From assembly GCA_964430105.1 (NCBI GenBank), contig CAYSEF010000005.1:1-64000 (forward strand): DNA of 64,000 bases, read 5' to 3'. A program made the position numbers and the translations under genes. This DNA comes from UMGS1696 sp964430105. Its GTDB lineage: Bacteria > Bacillota > Clostridia > Oscillospirales > CAG-272. Under the pieces are notes generated by a model, which saw only the letters and a program-made list of their open reading frames with translations, was not told the DNA's origin and searched no databases. Of this stretch, positions 1-8,749 are shown piece after piece. The stretch's first letter is position 1. Every line of letters begins with the position of its first letter.

Positions 1-309
1 ACAGGTATCGTTGTTGGATGCCAGACTGAACGAAGCCAGCTCCAGAACAAGGAAACTGCACTTAAAATGCTGAAATCCAAGCTTATGGAAATCAAGCAGC
101 GTGAAAAGCTTGACAAAATCGAAGATATCAAGGGTGTTAAGACAAATATCGAATGGGGCGCACAGATACGTTCTTACGTTTTCATGCCCTACACACTCGC
201 TAAGGATACAAGAACAGGCTACGAAGACGGTAATATTCAGGCAGTCATGGATGGCGAGATTGACGGATTCATCAACGCTTATCTCAAAATGAATGCTGCG
301 AATAACTAA
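1..309 (+). CDS. prfB: Peptide chain release factor 2, C-terminal fragment
   Basis: The reading frame is open from the first base and ends at TAA, giving the last 102 residues of a class I release factor. RF2 recognises UGA and UAA and triggers peptidyl-tRNA hydrolysis; the catalytic GGQ loop and the codon-recognition motif lie upstream of the window. Seen here are the conserved CQTERSQ stretch, the helical segment that follows, and the end pattern around WGAQIRSYV, RTGYEDGN and the last FINAYLK. The absence of a stop upstream and the conserved segment before the first ATG show that this is a truncated gene. The next gene starts 2 bases after the stop, so the two are probably co-transcribed. 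Whether the usual RF2 programmed frameshift exists cannot be seen. Confidence 0.95.
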   Translation, partial: TGIVVGCQTERSQLQNKETALKMLKSKLMEIKQREKLDKIEDIKGVKTNIEWGAQIRSYVFMPYTLAKDTRTGYEDGNIQAVMDGEIDGFINAYLKMNAANN

Positions 310-311
310 TC

Positions 312-1091
312 ATGAAAAAAGAAGAATCCAGATTTGCGAATAGTACATTATTCGAGGGAATGACCTCTATCCGTGCCGTACTGAACGCAATGGACAATGG
401 AATCAGCGATAGAAAGCTTCTGCGAATACTCGTTGACGAGGATAAGCTCAAGGCTCGCTCTAAAGAACTCGGTTGGTTAAAACACAAATCTGAGGAATAC
501 GGGTTTGTAATTGAAATTCTGACCTCAGGTGAAATAGACAAGCTCACAACAGGCAATACTCACGGCGGAATCATTGCAGAATGCTCGGCTCGAACTATTC
601 CTAACCTTTCCGCATCAGAGCTAAAGTCCAATGGATTTTATGTCATGCTCGAAGGTATTGAGGATCCTTATAATTTCGGGTATGCACTGAGATCTCTTTA
701 TGCCTGTGGAGTCGATGGTATTGTTTTGTCTCCTCGAAATTGGATGACAGCTGCGGGTGTCGTTTGCCGTTCTTCTGCCGGAGCCTCTGAAATGCTTCCG
801 CTTTATGAGTCGGAACCGTTGGTATCTGTTGAGTATTTCAAAAAAATGGGCTATAAGGTTCTTTGCGCAGGAATACGCGATTCCGTTTCTTCGTTTGATT
901 GCGATATGCACAATCCTGTTTATCTCATCGTTGGCGGAGAAAAGCGCGGAATTTCAGGTGCACTTCTTAATGTGGCAGATGAAATCGTTCGTATCGACTA
1001 TGGACGTGAATTTGGCGGAAGCTTGTCTGCTGCATCTGCCGCTACAATGCTCGGCTACGAAGTAATGCGACAAAATAGGGAAATCAAGTAA
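312..1091 (+). CDS. TrmH/SpoU-family RNA 2'-O-ribose methyltransferase
   Basis: 259 residues, the usual size for a SpoU-type enzyme with a short N-terminal RNA-binding domain (about 1-95) and a C-terminal SPOUT methyltransferase domain with a trefoil knot. Motif 1 is visible as EGIEDPYNFGYALRS, motif 2 as VGGEKRGIS, and motif 3 as GGSLSAASAATMLGYE. The family methylates a ribose 2'-OH in rRNA or tRNA using S-adenosylmethionine. Motif 3 usually carries SLNVS; here the Asn position is replaced (SLSAAS), which is unusual. The start lies 2 bases after prfB with no strong ribosome binding site, so translational coupling is likely. The RNA target cannot be predicted from the sequence. Confidence 0.85.
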   Translation: MKKEESRFANSTLFEGMTSIRAVLNAMDNGISDRKLLRILVDEDKLKARSKELGWLKHKSEEYGFVIEILTSGEIDKLTTGNTHGGIIAECSARTIPNLSASELKSNGFYVMLEGIEDPYNFGYALRSLYACGVDGIVLSPRNWMTAAGVVCRSSAGASEMLPLYESEPLVSVEYFKKMGYKVLCAGIRDSVSSFDCDMHNPVYLIVGGEKRGISGALLNVADEIVRIDYGREFGGSLSAASAATMLGYEVMRQNREIK

Positions 1092-1131
1092 AAACACGCT
1101 CGAATAAATTCCAAATAAAACGTAAATTTCA

Positions 1132-1186
1132 AGAGGCTGTCCACATTTCGGAAATTTTTTCCTTAGTGTAGTAGCCTCTTTTTTAT
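1132..1186 (+). terminator. Intrinsic terminator, dispersed hairpin family copy 1
   Basis: AGAGGCT (1132-1138) pairs with AGCCTCT (1173-1179), with an inner GGAA/TTCC stem, followed by a T-run. The inner core CACATTTCGGAA...TTCCTTAGTG is shared with five other hairpins in the window. It ends the prfB-methyltransferase transcript. Confidence 0.85.
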
Positions 1187-1198
1187 ACCACCCAATCC

Positions 1199-1227
1199 TT
1201 TACAAAATTGCAGTATCATGATATAAT
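1199..1227 (+). promoter_or_regulatory. Sigma-A promoter for the DUF951-yfhO-ruvAB genes
   Basis: TTTACA at 1199-1204, spacer of 17, TATAAT at 1222-1227, about 34 bases before the DUF951 start. Confidence 0.8.
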
Positions 1228-1260
1228 AGTTGTGATAATATTCATAAATCACAGGAGAAC

Positions 1261-1470
1261 ATGATGAATATTCCAAAAATCCTAGTCGGTGACAAGCTTG
1301 AACTGAAGAAAAAGCATCCTTGCGGTACCTCAGTATTCTCGGTACTTCGAATAGGCAGTGACATCCGTATAGTCTGTGATGGCTGTGGACGCGATATGGT
1401 AATTCCTCGTGAGAAGCTTGAACGTTCTATTAAAAAAATTCATCATGAGGAAGTAAAAACCAATGAATAA
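1261..1470 (+). CDS. DUF951 small protein with zinc-type cysteines
   Basis: 69 residues matching the DUF951 family of Firmicutes: an N-terminal VGDKLELKKKHPCG segment, a central beta segment and CDGCGR followed by a basic PREKLERSIKKI tail. The cysteine in HPCG and the CxxC pair could bind a metal; this is inference. The function of the family is not established. AGGAG lies at 1254-1258; either the ATG at 1261 or the one at 1264 could be used. The 3' end overlaps the start of the next gene by 8 bases, which indicates one operon with yfhO and ruvAB. Confidence 0.8.
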   Translation: MMNIPKILVGDKLELKKKHPCGTSVFSVLRIGSDIRIVCDGCGRDMVIPREKLERSIKKIHHEEVKTNE

Positions 1471-4303
1471 AGCATTATCCCCTATAAAAAAACACTCATT
1501 TCAGTTGAGTGCCAACGCCTCTACCTTGCTTATGTGCTTCGGACTGCCATTTATCGGAATGGTGCTGATATACTACTTTCTTCGTGTATGGCCGGCAGGT
1601 GAAAATTCTGTCCTTGTGCTTGACCTGAATGCACAGTATATCTACTACTTTGAACAGCTCCGAGATATCTTAACCACAGGCGAATCAATCATATATTCCT
1701 TTGAACGTGCGCTGGGCGGTGAATTTATGGGAATTTTCGCATATTATCTCTCCAGCCCGTTTTCACTTATCGTCGCACTATTTCCCAAAGAAAATATTAC
1801 AGAAGCCCTTTATTTCATTTTAATTCTGAAAACCGGCTTTTGCGGTCTGACATTCGGATATTATCTAACAAAAACTCGCAATATTCAGCCGATTTACCGT
1901 GTTATTTTTTCGACATTATACGCTCTTTGTTCGTATGTTGTAGTAATGCAGCATAATGTCATGTGGATCGATAATGTCATTGCTTTTCCGCTTATACTTC
2001 TTGCAGTGGATGAGCTTATCAAGCATGGCAAGTTCAAAATGTACGTTCTCGCACTTGTCTATTCCGTTTTTTCAAACTTCTATATCGGATACATGACCTG
2101 TCTTTTCATTCTGATTTGGTTTTTTGTTCGATATTTTATGCTCTCACCCACAGAAAGAAACCCTCATGGCGAAAGTAAACATTTTATAAAAGCACTTACC
2201 AGAATAGCTATATGGTCTATTCTTGCAGTTCTGATTTGTGCGATTATAATTTTCCCAACATATTATTCTCTTACTTTTGGTAAGCTTGAATTCAGCGATC
2301 CGAAATACGAACCCGAACAGCTCTTCGAATTCGCTGATCTTCTGACCAAAACCTTCTTCGGCTCATACGACACTGTTCGTCCGTCAGGTATGCCATTCAT
2401 CTATTGTGGTACTTTTGCACTTGTTTTGGCACCGCTTTATTTCTTTGCAGACGATATTCCCACCAGAAAAAAAGTTGGTATGGCTGTAATGATGCTTATT
2501 CTTATTATTAGCTTCAATTTCAGTATTGCGGATATCGTATGGCACGGTATGCAACGTCCTAACTGGCTCAATGCACGATTCGCATATATGTTTGTCGGAC
2601 TTGAGCTTATAATGGCAGCAGATGCATTTGTAAATCTACCAAAAATCGGAAGAAAAACCGTGACCTGCTCCGCTGTTTTGTGGTGTGCACTTCTTGTTAT
2701 TCTTTCGAAGATAGGCTACGATCATCTGCACGATTTCATGTCTGTATGGCCCGGAATCCTCTGCTTTGTACTCATAGCATCGATACTTCCATCATGCATA
2801 CGCTCGATGAAAGACCCCAATTCATGCAGAATGGCTGCTACTGCGCTGTTGTTTGTAATTTTCCTTGAAGCTGTTGGCAACGGTGTAGTAATGCTCTATA
2901 GCCTTGATGATGATGTGGCTTACTCAAAACGCAGTTCATATCGTCAAATGGTCGATACATACACCCCCGCAGTAGAAACATTTCTTGACAAAGACAGCGA
3001 TGATTTTTATCGTGCCGAAAAGCTTGTACACCGCAAGAAAAACGATAATTTTGCACTCGATCTCAACGGAATGACAAACTCGACTTCCACATTAAATGCT
3101 CGTGCGATAGCTTTGCTTCAGCAATTCGGCTACGCATCGCAGTCACATTGGTCAATGTACGCAGGTGCAACTGCCGTAACCGATGCTCTGTTTGGAATTA
3201 AATATGTCATAGCAGATGAGACCGATAACAAGGATGTAATGGAATATATCCACGATCTGTACGACCTTTACGCCTCCACCGACAAGCACCTCGATGTTTA
3301 TGAAAATCCGTATTCTCTTTCTATCGCATATTCTGTGAATGAAAAAACTCTCAAATACGACCTGCCTGCGCCTATTTCGGAAGATGAAGAAAAGCCACAG
3401 GAAAAGGATTATGTCGATCCATTCACATATATGAACGAGCTTCTTTCGGCAATGACCGGTGAGAAAATCAAGGTTTGGAAACGTGTTGATGTTGCAGAAT
3501 CAAGTGAACAAGGCGTTAAAGAGATCCATGTAACAGGTCACCGTTCATACGAACAAAACGATACAGCTACTGCAAAGCTGTCGTGGACTCTCGATGTTGA
3601 ATCAAGCGACAAGATATATGTCTATTTCCCGTCAAAATATCCACGCAAAGCTGAGCTTAACGTAAACGGCAAGGATATTGGTGACTATTTCGACGGCGAA
3701 GATTTTTCTATCCGTGAAATCGGCTCATTTGAGGAGGGCGAAAAAGTCAAGGTCAGCCTTTACTTAGATGAAGAAAAGATATATATCCGCTCCGGCTGTT
3801 CTTTCTTCTGGTATTTCGATGAATCAGCTTTTCTTGAAGCTATTGCAATGTTAAAGGATGGCACAATGGATGCACATTCCGACAGTGACGACCACATTTG
3901 GGGTACTATCAATGTTCCAAGTGGCGACAGCGTTGTATTCACTACTATTCCATACGATGCAGGCTGGAAGGTAACAGTTGATGGAATAGAAGTTGAAACT
4001 GTTCCTGTGCTGAATGACACACTGCTTGCATTTAATATAACCGAAGGCGAGCATGAGCTTGAATTCAAATATGAGCCTGACTGCATAAAATACGGCTTGC
4101 TTATCTCAGGTGCCGGTCTACTCATATTTGCTGCTGCATGGGTCATTGATTCTGTTATGTCAAAAAAGAAAAAGCAGGCTGTTGCTGATATTTCGGAAAT
4201 CAAAGATTCTCATAACGAAGACGAAGAAATCGATATTCCTGATCAAATTGTAGCTGACGATAATACAAAACACATAGACGATGAGGTAATAACAGATGAT
4301 TGA
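1463..4303 (+). CDS. YfhO-family membrane protein
   Basis: 946 residues. The first 480 or so hold many hydrophobic segments, beginning LLMCFGLPFIGMVLIYYFL; the conserved loop after helix 1 (DLNAQYIYYFEQLRD, then YSFERALGGEFMG) is typical of YfhO proteins, which have a GT-C-like fold. A large extracytoplasmic domain (about 500-880) follows, then a final membrane helix (LLISGAGLLIFAAAWVI) and a charged, acidic tail. YfhO proteins in Firmicutes are linked to glycosylation of cell-surface polymers such as lipoteichoic acid; a role in this organism is inferred. GAGGAAG precedes the ATG. The gene overlaps DUF951 and ruvA by 8 bases each, so expression is probably coupled. Confidence 0.85.
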   Translation: MNKALSPIKKHSFQLSANASTLLMCFGLPFIGMVLIYYFLRVWPAGENSVLVLDLNAQYIYYFEQLRDILTTGESIIYSFERALGGEFMGIFAYYLSSPFSLIVALFPKENITEALYFILILKTGFCGLTFGYYLTKTRNIQPIYRVIFSTLYALCSYVVVMQHNVMWIDNVIAFPLILLAVDELIKHGKFKMYVLALVYSVFSNFYIGYMTCLFILIWFFVRYFMLSPTERNPHGESKHFIKALTRIAIWSILAVLICAIIIFPTYYSLTFGKLEFSDPKYEPEQLFEFADLLTKTFFGSYDTVRPSGMPFIYCGTFALVLAPLYFFADDIPTRKKVGMAVMMLILIISFNFSIADIVWHGMQRPNWLNARFAYMFVGLELIMAADAFVNLPKIGRKTVTCSAVLWCALLVILSKIGYDHLHDFMSVWPGILCFVLIASILPSCIRSMKDPNSCRMAATALLFVIFLEAVGNGVVMLYSLDDDVAYSKRSSYRQMVDTYTPAVETFLDKDSDDFYRAEKLVHRKKNDNFALDLNGMTNSTSTLNARAIALLQQFGYASQSHWSMYAGATAVTDALFGIKYVIADETDNKDVMEYIHDLYDLYASTDKHLDVYENPYSLSIAYSVNEKTLKYDLPAPISEDEEKPQEKDYVDPFTYMNELLSAMTGEKIKVWKRVDVAESSEQGVKEIHVTGHRSYEQNDTATAKLSWTLDVESSDKIYVYFPSKYPRKAELNVNGKDIGDYFDGEDFSIREIGSFEEGEKVKVSLYLDEEKIYIRSGCSFFWYFDESAFLEAIAMLKDGTMDAHSDSDDHIWGTINVPSGDSVVFTTIPYDAGWKVTVDGIEVETVPVLNDTLLAFNITEGEHELEFKYEPDCIKYGLLISGAGLLIFAAAWVIDSVMSKKKKQAVADISEIKDSHNEDEEIDIPDQIVADDNTKHIDDEVITDD

Positions 4304-4952
4304 AACATTATATGGACAAATTTTTGAATCCGATGCAACCACCTGCACTATCATTCTCGAATGTTGTGGAGTAGGTTATCACGTCACTGTGACCGCAAAT
4401 ACCTTCTCTCACCTGCCAACTCCCAAGCACTCCCCGGACGGAATTTCACTTTTAAGCGAACCTGTACGCATATACACTCATATGGCGGTCAGAGAGGATG
4501 CTGTTGAGCTTTTCGGATTTTACTCACGCGAGGAATTGAATATGTTTAAGCTTCTCATCAGCGTGTCCGGCATTGGTCCAAAGGCAGCTATGTCCATATT
4601 GTCACTGTTCACACCTCGTGGTCTGGCATCAGCTGTTGAAGCAGGCGATGTAAAATCAATATCTCGTGCTCCCGGTGTCGGTGCAAAGACTGCCGCAAGA
4701 GTTGCACTTGAATTAAAGGACAAGATTCCAAAGATATTCCCGTATTTCACAAGCACATCCGATGACGGAAATGAAATTTTGAAAACAGCACCCTCTGCCC
4801 AAAATTCAAACAAGCTCTCAGATGTGCGTGATGCGTTGACTGTGCTTGGTTACTCCAGATCTGAAATCGCAGCAGTAATGAAAAACGTCGATCTTGATGG
4901 CGAAGTTGAAGATATCATAAAATCCGCACTCACTGTGCTAATGAAGAACTGA
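4296..4952 (+). CDS. ruvA: Holliday junction branch migration protein RuvA
   Basis: 218 residues, normal for RuvA. Domain I (about 1-75) begins IETLYGQIFESD and carries the OB-fold pattern CCGVGYHVTV; domain II has the tandem helix-hairpin-helix motifs (VSGIGPKAAMSIL and APGVGAKTAARVALELKDK); domain III (about 165-218) is the small RuvB-contacting bundle (DALTVLGYSRSEI). RuvA tetramers bind Holliday junctions and load RuvB. GAGG sits 9 bases before the ATG inside yfhO, whose end overlaps by 8 bases. ruvB follows 80 bases later on the same strand. No ruvC is seen nearby. Confidence 0.97.
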   Translation: MIETLYGQIFESDATTCTIILECCGVGYHVTVTANTFSHLPTPKHSPDGISLLSEPVRIYTHMAVREDAVELFGFYSREELNMFKLLISVSGIGPKAAMSILSLFTPRGLASAVEAGDVKSISRAPGVGAKTAARVALELKDKIPKIFPYFTSTSDDGNEILKTAPSAQNSNKLSDVRDALTVLGYSRSEIAAVMKNVDLDGEVEDIIKSALTVLMKN

Positions 4953-5032
4953 TACTGCATTATATCAAAGTGCATTAGGTTTCTTCTAAAAAGAAAGAAT
5001 TCGATAAATTTAGTTTAATGTGTAGGAGAATT

Positions 5033-6097
5033 ATGGACTCTAACGAATTTGATTTTGAAAACAGAATAATGTCGTCAAGTTATGTTGCTGAGGATCAGGA
5101 AAACGAAAATTCCCTTAGACCGCATACGCTCGACGAGTACATAGGTCAGGAAAAAGCCAAGGAAAACCTGAAAATTCTCCTGGAGGCCGCCAAGCTTCGT
5201 GGAGAATGTATGGATCATGTGCTTCTCTATGGCCCGCCCGGACTTGGTAAAACTACGCTTTCCGCAATTCTCGCAAACGAAATGGGCGTGAATCTGCACA
5301 TAACCTCAGGTCCGGCTATCGAAAAAAAAGGCGATCTTGCGGCACTTCTCACGAATCTCGGTGAAGGTGATGTGCTTTTTATCGATGAGATACACCGCAT
5401 TTCCCGTACACTTGAAGAAATTCTCTACCCTGCGATGGAGGACTTTGCATTCGACCTCATACTTGGTAAAGGGCCGGCAGCACGAAGCATTCATATGCAG
5501 CTTGCACACTTCACTCTAATAGGAGCAACAACTCGTGCAGGTCAGCTCTCAAAACCATTGCGTGACCGTTTTGGCGTTCAGATGAGACTCGAGCTGTACA
5601 CGCCTGAGGAGCTTGCAACCATCGTACACCGTTCAGCCTCCATTTTGGATGTTCCGATAGATGATGATGCGGCTATAGAGATAGCATCACGTTCACGTGG
5701 CACTCCAAGAATTGCAAACAGACTTCTTAAAAGAGTTCGAGATTATGCGCAAGTCAAAGGAAACGGTCGGATAACACTGCCTATTGCTAAAGACTCACTT
5801 GAAATGCTTGAAATAGATGAGCTTGGACTTGACAATACAGACAGACGAATGCTCGAAACTATAATCCGCTTCTACAACGGAGGCCCTGTCGGACTTGAAG
5901 CACTGGCAGCAACTATCGGAGAAGAAGCTGTTACGCTTGAGGATGTGTGCGAACCTTATCTTCTACAGATAGGATTTTTGGCTCGCACTCTGCGTGGACG
6001 CATGGTAACAAAGCTTGGATATGATCATCTTGGTATACCATATCCCAATAAAATTGACACACGAGATGATGGTCAAATTTCGCTTGTCGAAGAATGA
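5033..6097 (+). CDS. ruvB: Holliday junction helicase RuvB
   Basis: 354 residues from the ATG at 5033, chosen because AGGAGA lies at 5024-5029; an in-frame ATG at 5018 is upstream of that site. The AAA+ ATPase shows RPHTLDEYIGQ, Walker A GPPGLGKT (67-74), Walker B FIDEIHR, the sensor GATTRAG and the arginine finger region LRDRFG. The C-terminal winged helix (RIANRLLKRVRDYAQ, then FLARTLRGR and LGIPYP) is complete. RuvB is the motor that drives branch migration with RuvA. The terminator after the gene is shared with the convergent uracil-DNA glycosylase gene. Confidence 0.97.
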   Translation: MDSNEFDFENRIMSSSYVAEDQENENSLRPHTLDEYIGQEKAKENLKILLEAAKLRGECMDHVLLYGPPGLGKTTLSAILANEMGVNLHITSGPAIEKKGDLAALLTNLGEGDVLFIDEIHRISRTLEEILYPAMEDFAFDLILGKGPAARSIHMQLAHFTLIGATTRAGQLSKPLRDRFGVQMRLELYTPEELATIVHRSASILDVPIDDDAAIEIASRSRGTPRIANRLLKRVRDYAQVKGNGRITLPIAKDSLEMLEIDELGLDNTDRRMLETIIRFYNGGPVGLEALAATIGEEAVTLEDVCEPYLLQIGFLARTLRGRMVTKLGYDHLGIPYPNKIDTRDDGQISLVEE

Positions 6098-6121
6098 ATT
6101 TAATACAGCTTAATTTATAAC

Positions 6122-6179
6122 AAAAAATTGCGTGTCGCATTACATTTAAGAATGTAATTTGCAACACGCAATTTTTTTA
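6122..6179. terminator. Bidirectional intrinsic terminator
   Basis: A long hairpin with outer arms AAAAATTGCGTGT / ACACGCAATTTTT and inner arms ACATT/AATGT; an A-run on one side and a T-run on the other serve ruvB and the convergent gene. It shares the TGTCGCATT step with the dispersed hairpin family but not the GGAA/TTCC core. Confidence 0.85.
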
Positions 6180-6180
6180 T

Positions 6181-6735
6181 TTACATTACGCCATCAAGGT
6201 ACGCTTTTATACGTTTCATATCTCGCAGCATATCTTCTTTTTTGGAAGCATCTCTCAAAAGTGCGGCAGGATGATACACTGCTGTCATCGCAAATGCGCC
6301 TTTTTTCACGATATTTCCATGTTCTCTTGTAATTTTATAGTCAGGTCTAATTAACCTTGCTGCGGATATTCTGCCTAAGCACACGATGATTTTCGGACGG
6401 ATAAGCTTAACCTGCTCACGAAGAAATCCGATACAAGCATCTCCTTCTTCCGGCAATGGATCACGGTTATGTGGCGGACGACATTTGAGGATATTCGCAA
6501 TATAGACACTCTCACGCTCTATCCCTACTGCTGTCAAATATTTATCGAAAAGCTGTCCTGCTGCACCGACAAACGGTATTCCGGTAGCATCTTCCCTCTC
6601 ACCGGGGGCTTCTCCAACAAACATAAGATCAGCTGAACGATCACCTGTGCCAAACACAAGATTTGTTCTTGTTTTGTACAGCTGACAGCCCTGACAAACT
6701 GCACATTTCTCGTAAAGCTCGTTCCAATCCATCAT
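6181..6735 (-). CDS. Family 4 uracil-DNA glycosylase
   Basis: 184 residues, a typical family 4 length. It removes uracil from DNA at the start of base excision repair. Cysteines 14, 17, 85 and 101 match the four ligands of the [4Fe-4S] cluster of this family (CQGC, KCRPP, DACIGF). Motif GEAPGEREDATGIPFVGAAG (41-60) forms the uracil pocket and HPAALLRD near the C terminus is the second active-site motif. The gene is the last of a minus-strand run and starts 22 bases after the LURP-one gene. Two adjacent ATGs are possible starts. Confidence 0.93.
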   Translation of the reverse strand: MMDWNELYEKCAVCQGCQLYKTRTNLVFGTGDRSADLMFVGEAPGEREDATGIPFVGAAGQLFDKYLTAVGIERESVYIANILKCRPPHNRDPLPEEGDACIGFLREQVKLIRPKIIVCLGRISAARLIRPDYKITREHGNIVKKGAFAMTAVYHPAALLRDASKKEDMLRDMKRIKAYLDGVM

Positions 6736-6757
6736 CGCACCTCTATCGTGTGTTGGT

Positions 6758-7228
6758 TTAATTTCTATTTGCCTTCTCTGCGTCTATCGCAAGTACAAGC
6801 ATCAAGGCGTGCAAAGAATCAGTAGGAGATTCTACATCGATACAATATGTATCTGTGAAATTTAACAGCTCCTTCGACACTGTCGCAACGAGTTTATCAT
6901 TCTTATCGAATATCTCATAATCCCATTCAAAAAAGTCACCGCTAACATTCCAACCAAGGTAATCGATATTAAACGACGGTTTGAAGAATGAAAATTCCTT
7001 CGATATCTCTCCTGCGTAATTATCACCTATGTATATTTCAAATTTCGGCAGGAAGGTGAGAATTTCCTGTTGCAAAGTCGCAATGTGAATACCATCTTCG
7101 CTATAGACATTTAGTCTTTTTCCAAGCGACAGCTCACCTTTTACAACAAAAACCGTATTTCCCTCTTCGTCATAGATATCGTATGAATCAAACCAGGAAA
7201 ATAAGCGTTGTTTGAGGAGCAGTTTCAT
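6758..7228 (-). CDS. LURP-one-related (Tubby-like fold) protein
   Basis: 156 residues with alternating beta strands typical of the LURP-one/YxjI family: LLLKQRLFSWFDSYDIYDEEGN at the start, then VFVVKGE, KRLNVYSEDG and the C-terminal VATVSKELLNFTDTYCIDV. The fold resembles the Tubby C-terminal domain, often linked to membrane phospholipids, but the bacterial role is unknown. No signal peptide. GGAGG is 10 bases before the ATG. It sits 25 bases after the MATE gene in what looks like one transcript. Confidence 0.8.
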   Translation of the reverse strand: MKLLLKQRLFSWFDSYDIYDEEGNTVFVVKGELSLGKRLNVYSEDGIHIATLQQEILTFLPKFEIYIGDNYAGEISKEFSFFKPSFNIDYLGWNVSGDFFEWDYEIFDKNDKLVATVSKELLNFTDTYCIDVESPTDSLHALMLVLAIDAEKANRN

Positions 7229-7253
7229 AGATCATTTGCCTCCGTCAGTAAAT

Positions 7254-8657
7254 TCAATCCGATTTTACATCAGAAATAACACATTTCGCCCAGAAACCAG
7301 ATTTTAACATAGGCACACCAATGCATAATTTGATTATATCAGAGAACTGTACGATCAAGTACACCCATAAAATGCCAAGACCGGTAAATCTGCAAAAGAT
7401 GAGCGAAAGCATCGCCGGAACTATCCATGTATAAACACAGTCGAACAGGAAGGTAATACCGGTTTTTCCACCCGAACGTATTGTGAAATAAATAACATGT
7501 ATTGTTGCATGAACCGGTAATGACAGACCTGCCACTGTAAGGCACTGAGTTGCAAGCTCACGAACTTCAGGTTCTACGTTATAGAGAAGCGGAACGAACG
7601 GTGCAACCACTACAAACAGCAATGCGATAATCACATGAGAAGCAAATGTAACGAAGATGAGCTTATTATCGACATCTATCGCACCCTCACGATCACCTGC
7701 ACCGAGCTTTTGTCCAACCATGATAGATACTACAGAACCCATTGCGAACATTATAACACAGAAAAGATTCCATGCTGTAGTCGTAATATTTGTTGCAGCG
7801 ATAACTACTATACCACGGCTTGCATAGTTACTGTTAATGAAGGTTTGACCGAGTGACCATAAAATCTCGTTCATCAAAAGCGGAGTACCGGTAATAGCGA
7901 TCTTCTTTACAAGATTCATAGGCACATGCAAGCTTTTATAAGCACCTTCAACGAAGCGGAATTTATCCTTTTTACGGTGTGTAACGACCAAAACAAGAGC
8001 TAATTCCACAAATCTTGATAACACAGTAGCTACAGCCGCACCGGATACTCCAAGACGCGGAAAGCCGAGCTTACCATGGATAAGCAGATAATTGAAGATG
8101 AGATTGACCAATATAGCGATGATACCACCGACCATAGGAATAACAGTTTCGCCTGTTTCACGCAAGGTTCCTGCATAAACCTGTACTATTGCGAACGGTA
8201 CAAGTCCGATAAGAGCAATTTTGAAATATGCTCTTGCCTCTGTTATGGTAGCTGTTATCTCATCGGGAGTATTGTTCTCGTTTTGCAAAAACAGCATAAC
8301 AAGGTCATCACCGAACACAGCAAAAATAACTATTGCCACAACAGCAGTCACGACTGCGAAGATCATCTTAAAGCGGAATGTATCTCGCATACCCCGCCAA
8401 TCACGAACTCCGAAAAACTGCGTTCCAAATATAGAAGCACCTGAAAGTCCGCCGAATATGGCAAGATTGAAGATAAAAATGAGCTGATTTACGACAGACA
8501 CCGCGCTCATAGAGTAAGTTCCAAGTGCACCAACCATGATGTTATCGAGCAGGTTAATAAAATTTGAAATTCCCTGCTGAATTACAAGAGGTACGGCAAG
8601 CGCAACAAGGGTACGATAAAACTGACGGTCGCCGATGTATTTTTGTTTGAATGACAT
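7254..8657 (-). CDS. MATE-family efflux transporter
   Basis: 467 residues with about 12 hydrophobic helices in two related halves, as in MATE antiporters that export drugs or metabolites using Na+ or H+ gradients. Family patterns include LAVPLVIQQGISNFINLLDNIMVGALGTYSMSAV near the N terminus, GETVIPMVGGIIAILVNLIFNYLLI in the middle and a second-half copy beginning KIAITGTPLLMNEILWSLGQTF. The substrate cannot be read from sequence. It lies between uxaC and the LURP-one gene, and a joint transcript is possible but not shown. Confidence 0.92.
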   Translation of the reverse strand: MSFKQKYIGDRQFYRTLVALAVPLVIQQGISNFINLLDNIMVGALGTYSMSAVSVVNQLIFIFNLAIFGGLSGASIFGTQFFGVRDWRGMRDTFRFKMIFAVVTAVVAIVIFAVFGDDLVMLFLQNENNTPDEITATITEARAYFKIALIGLVPFAIVQVYAGTLRETGETVIPMVGGIIAILVNLIFNYLLIHGKLGFPRLGVSGAAVATVLSRFVELALVLVVTHRKKDKFRFVEGAYKSLHVPMNLVKKIAITGTPLLMNEILWSLGQTFINSNYASRGIVVIAATNITTTAWNLFCVIMFAMGSVVSIMVGQKLGAGDREGAIDVDNKLIFVTFASHVIIALLFVVVAPFVPLLYNVEPEVRELATQCLTVAGLSLPVHATIHVIYFTIRSGGKTGITFLFDCVYTWIVPAMLSLIFCRFTGLGILWVYLIVQFSDIIKLCIGVPMLKSGFWAKCVISDVKSD

Positions 8658-8749
8658 GATTTTTAAGTTAACCTTTATAATAGATCTATCCGATTTTTGA
8701 TAAATTTGCTGATTTCCGAACTGTTACTGCAGCTCAATGAAATGCAAAC

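Noticed and set aside
3760..4203. Open minus-strand frame of 147 codons opposite yfhO
   Set aside because: Composition and position fit a shadow of the yfhO coding frame; no binding site or promoter.
6122..6179. Seventh member of the dispersed hairpin family
   Set aside because: It shares only the TGTCGCATT step; the inner GGAA/TTCC core is different, so I kept it as an ordinary terminator.
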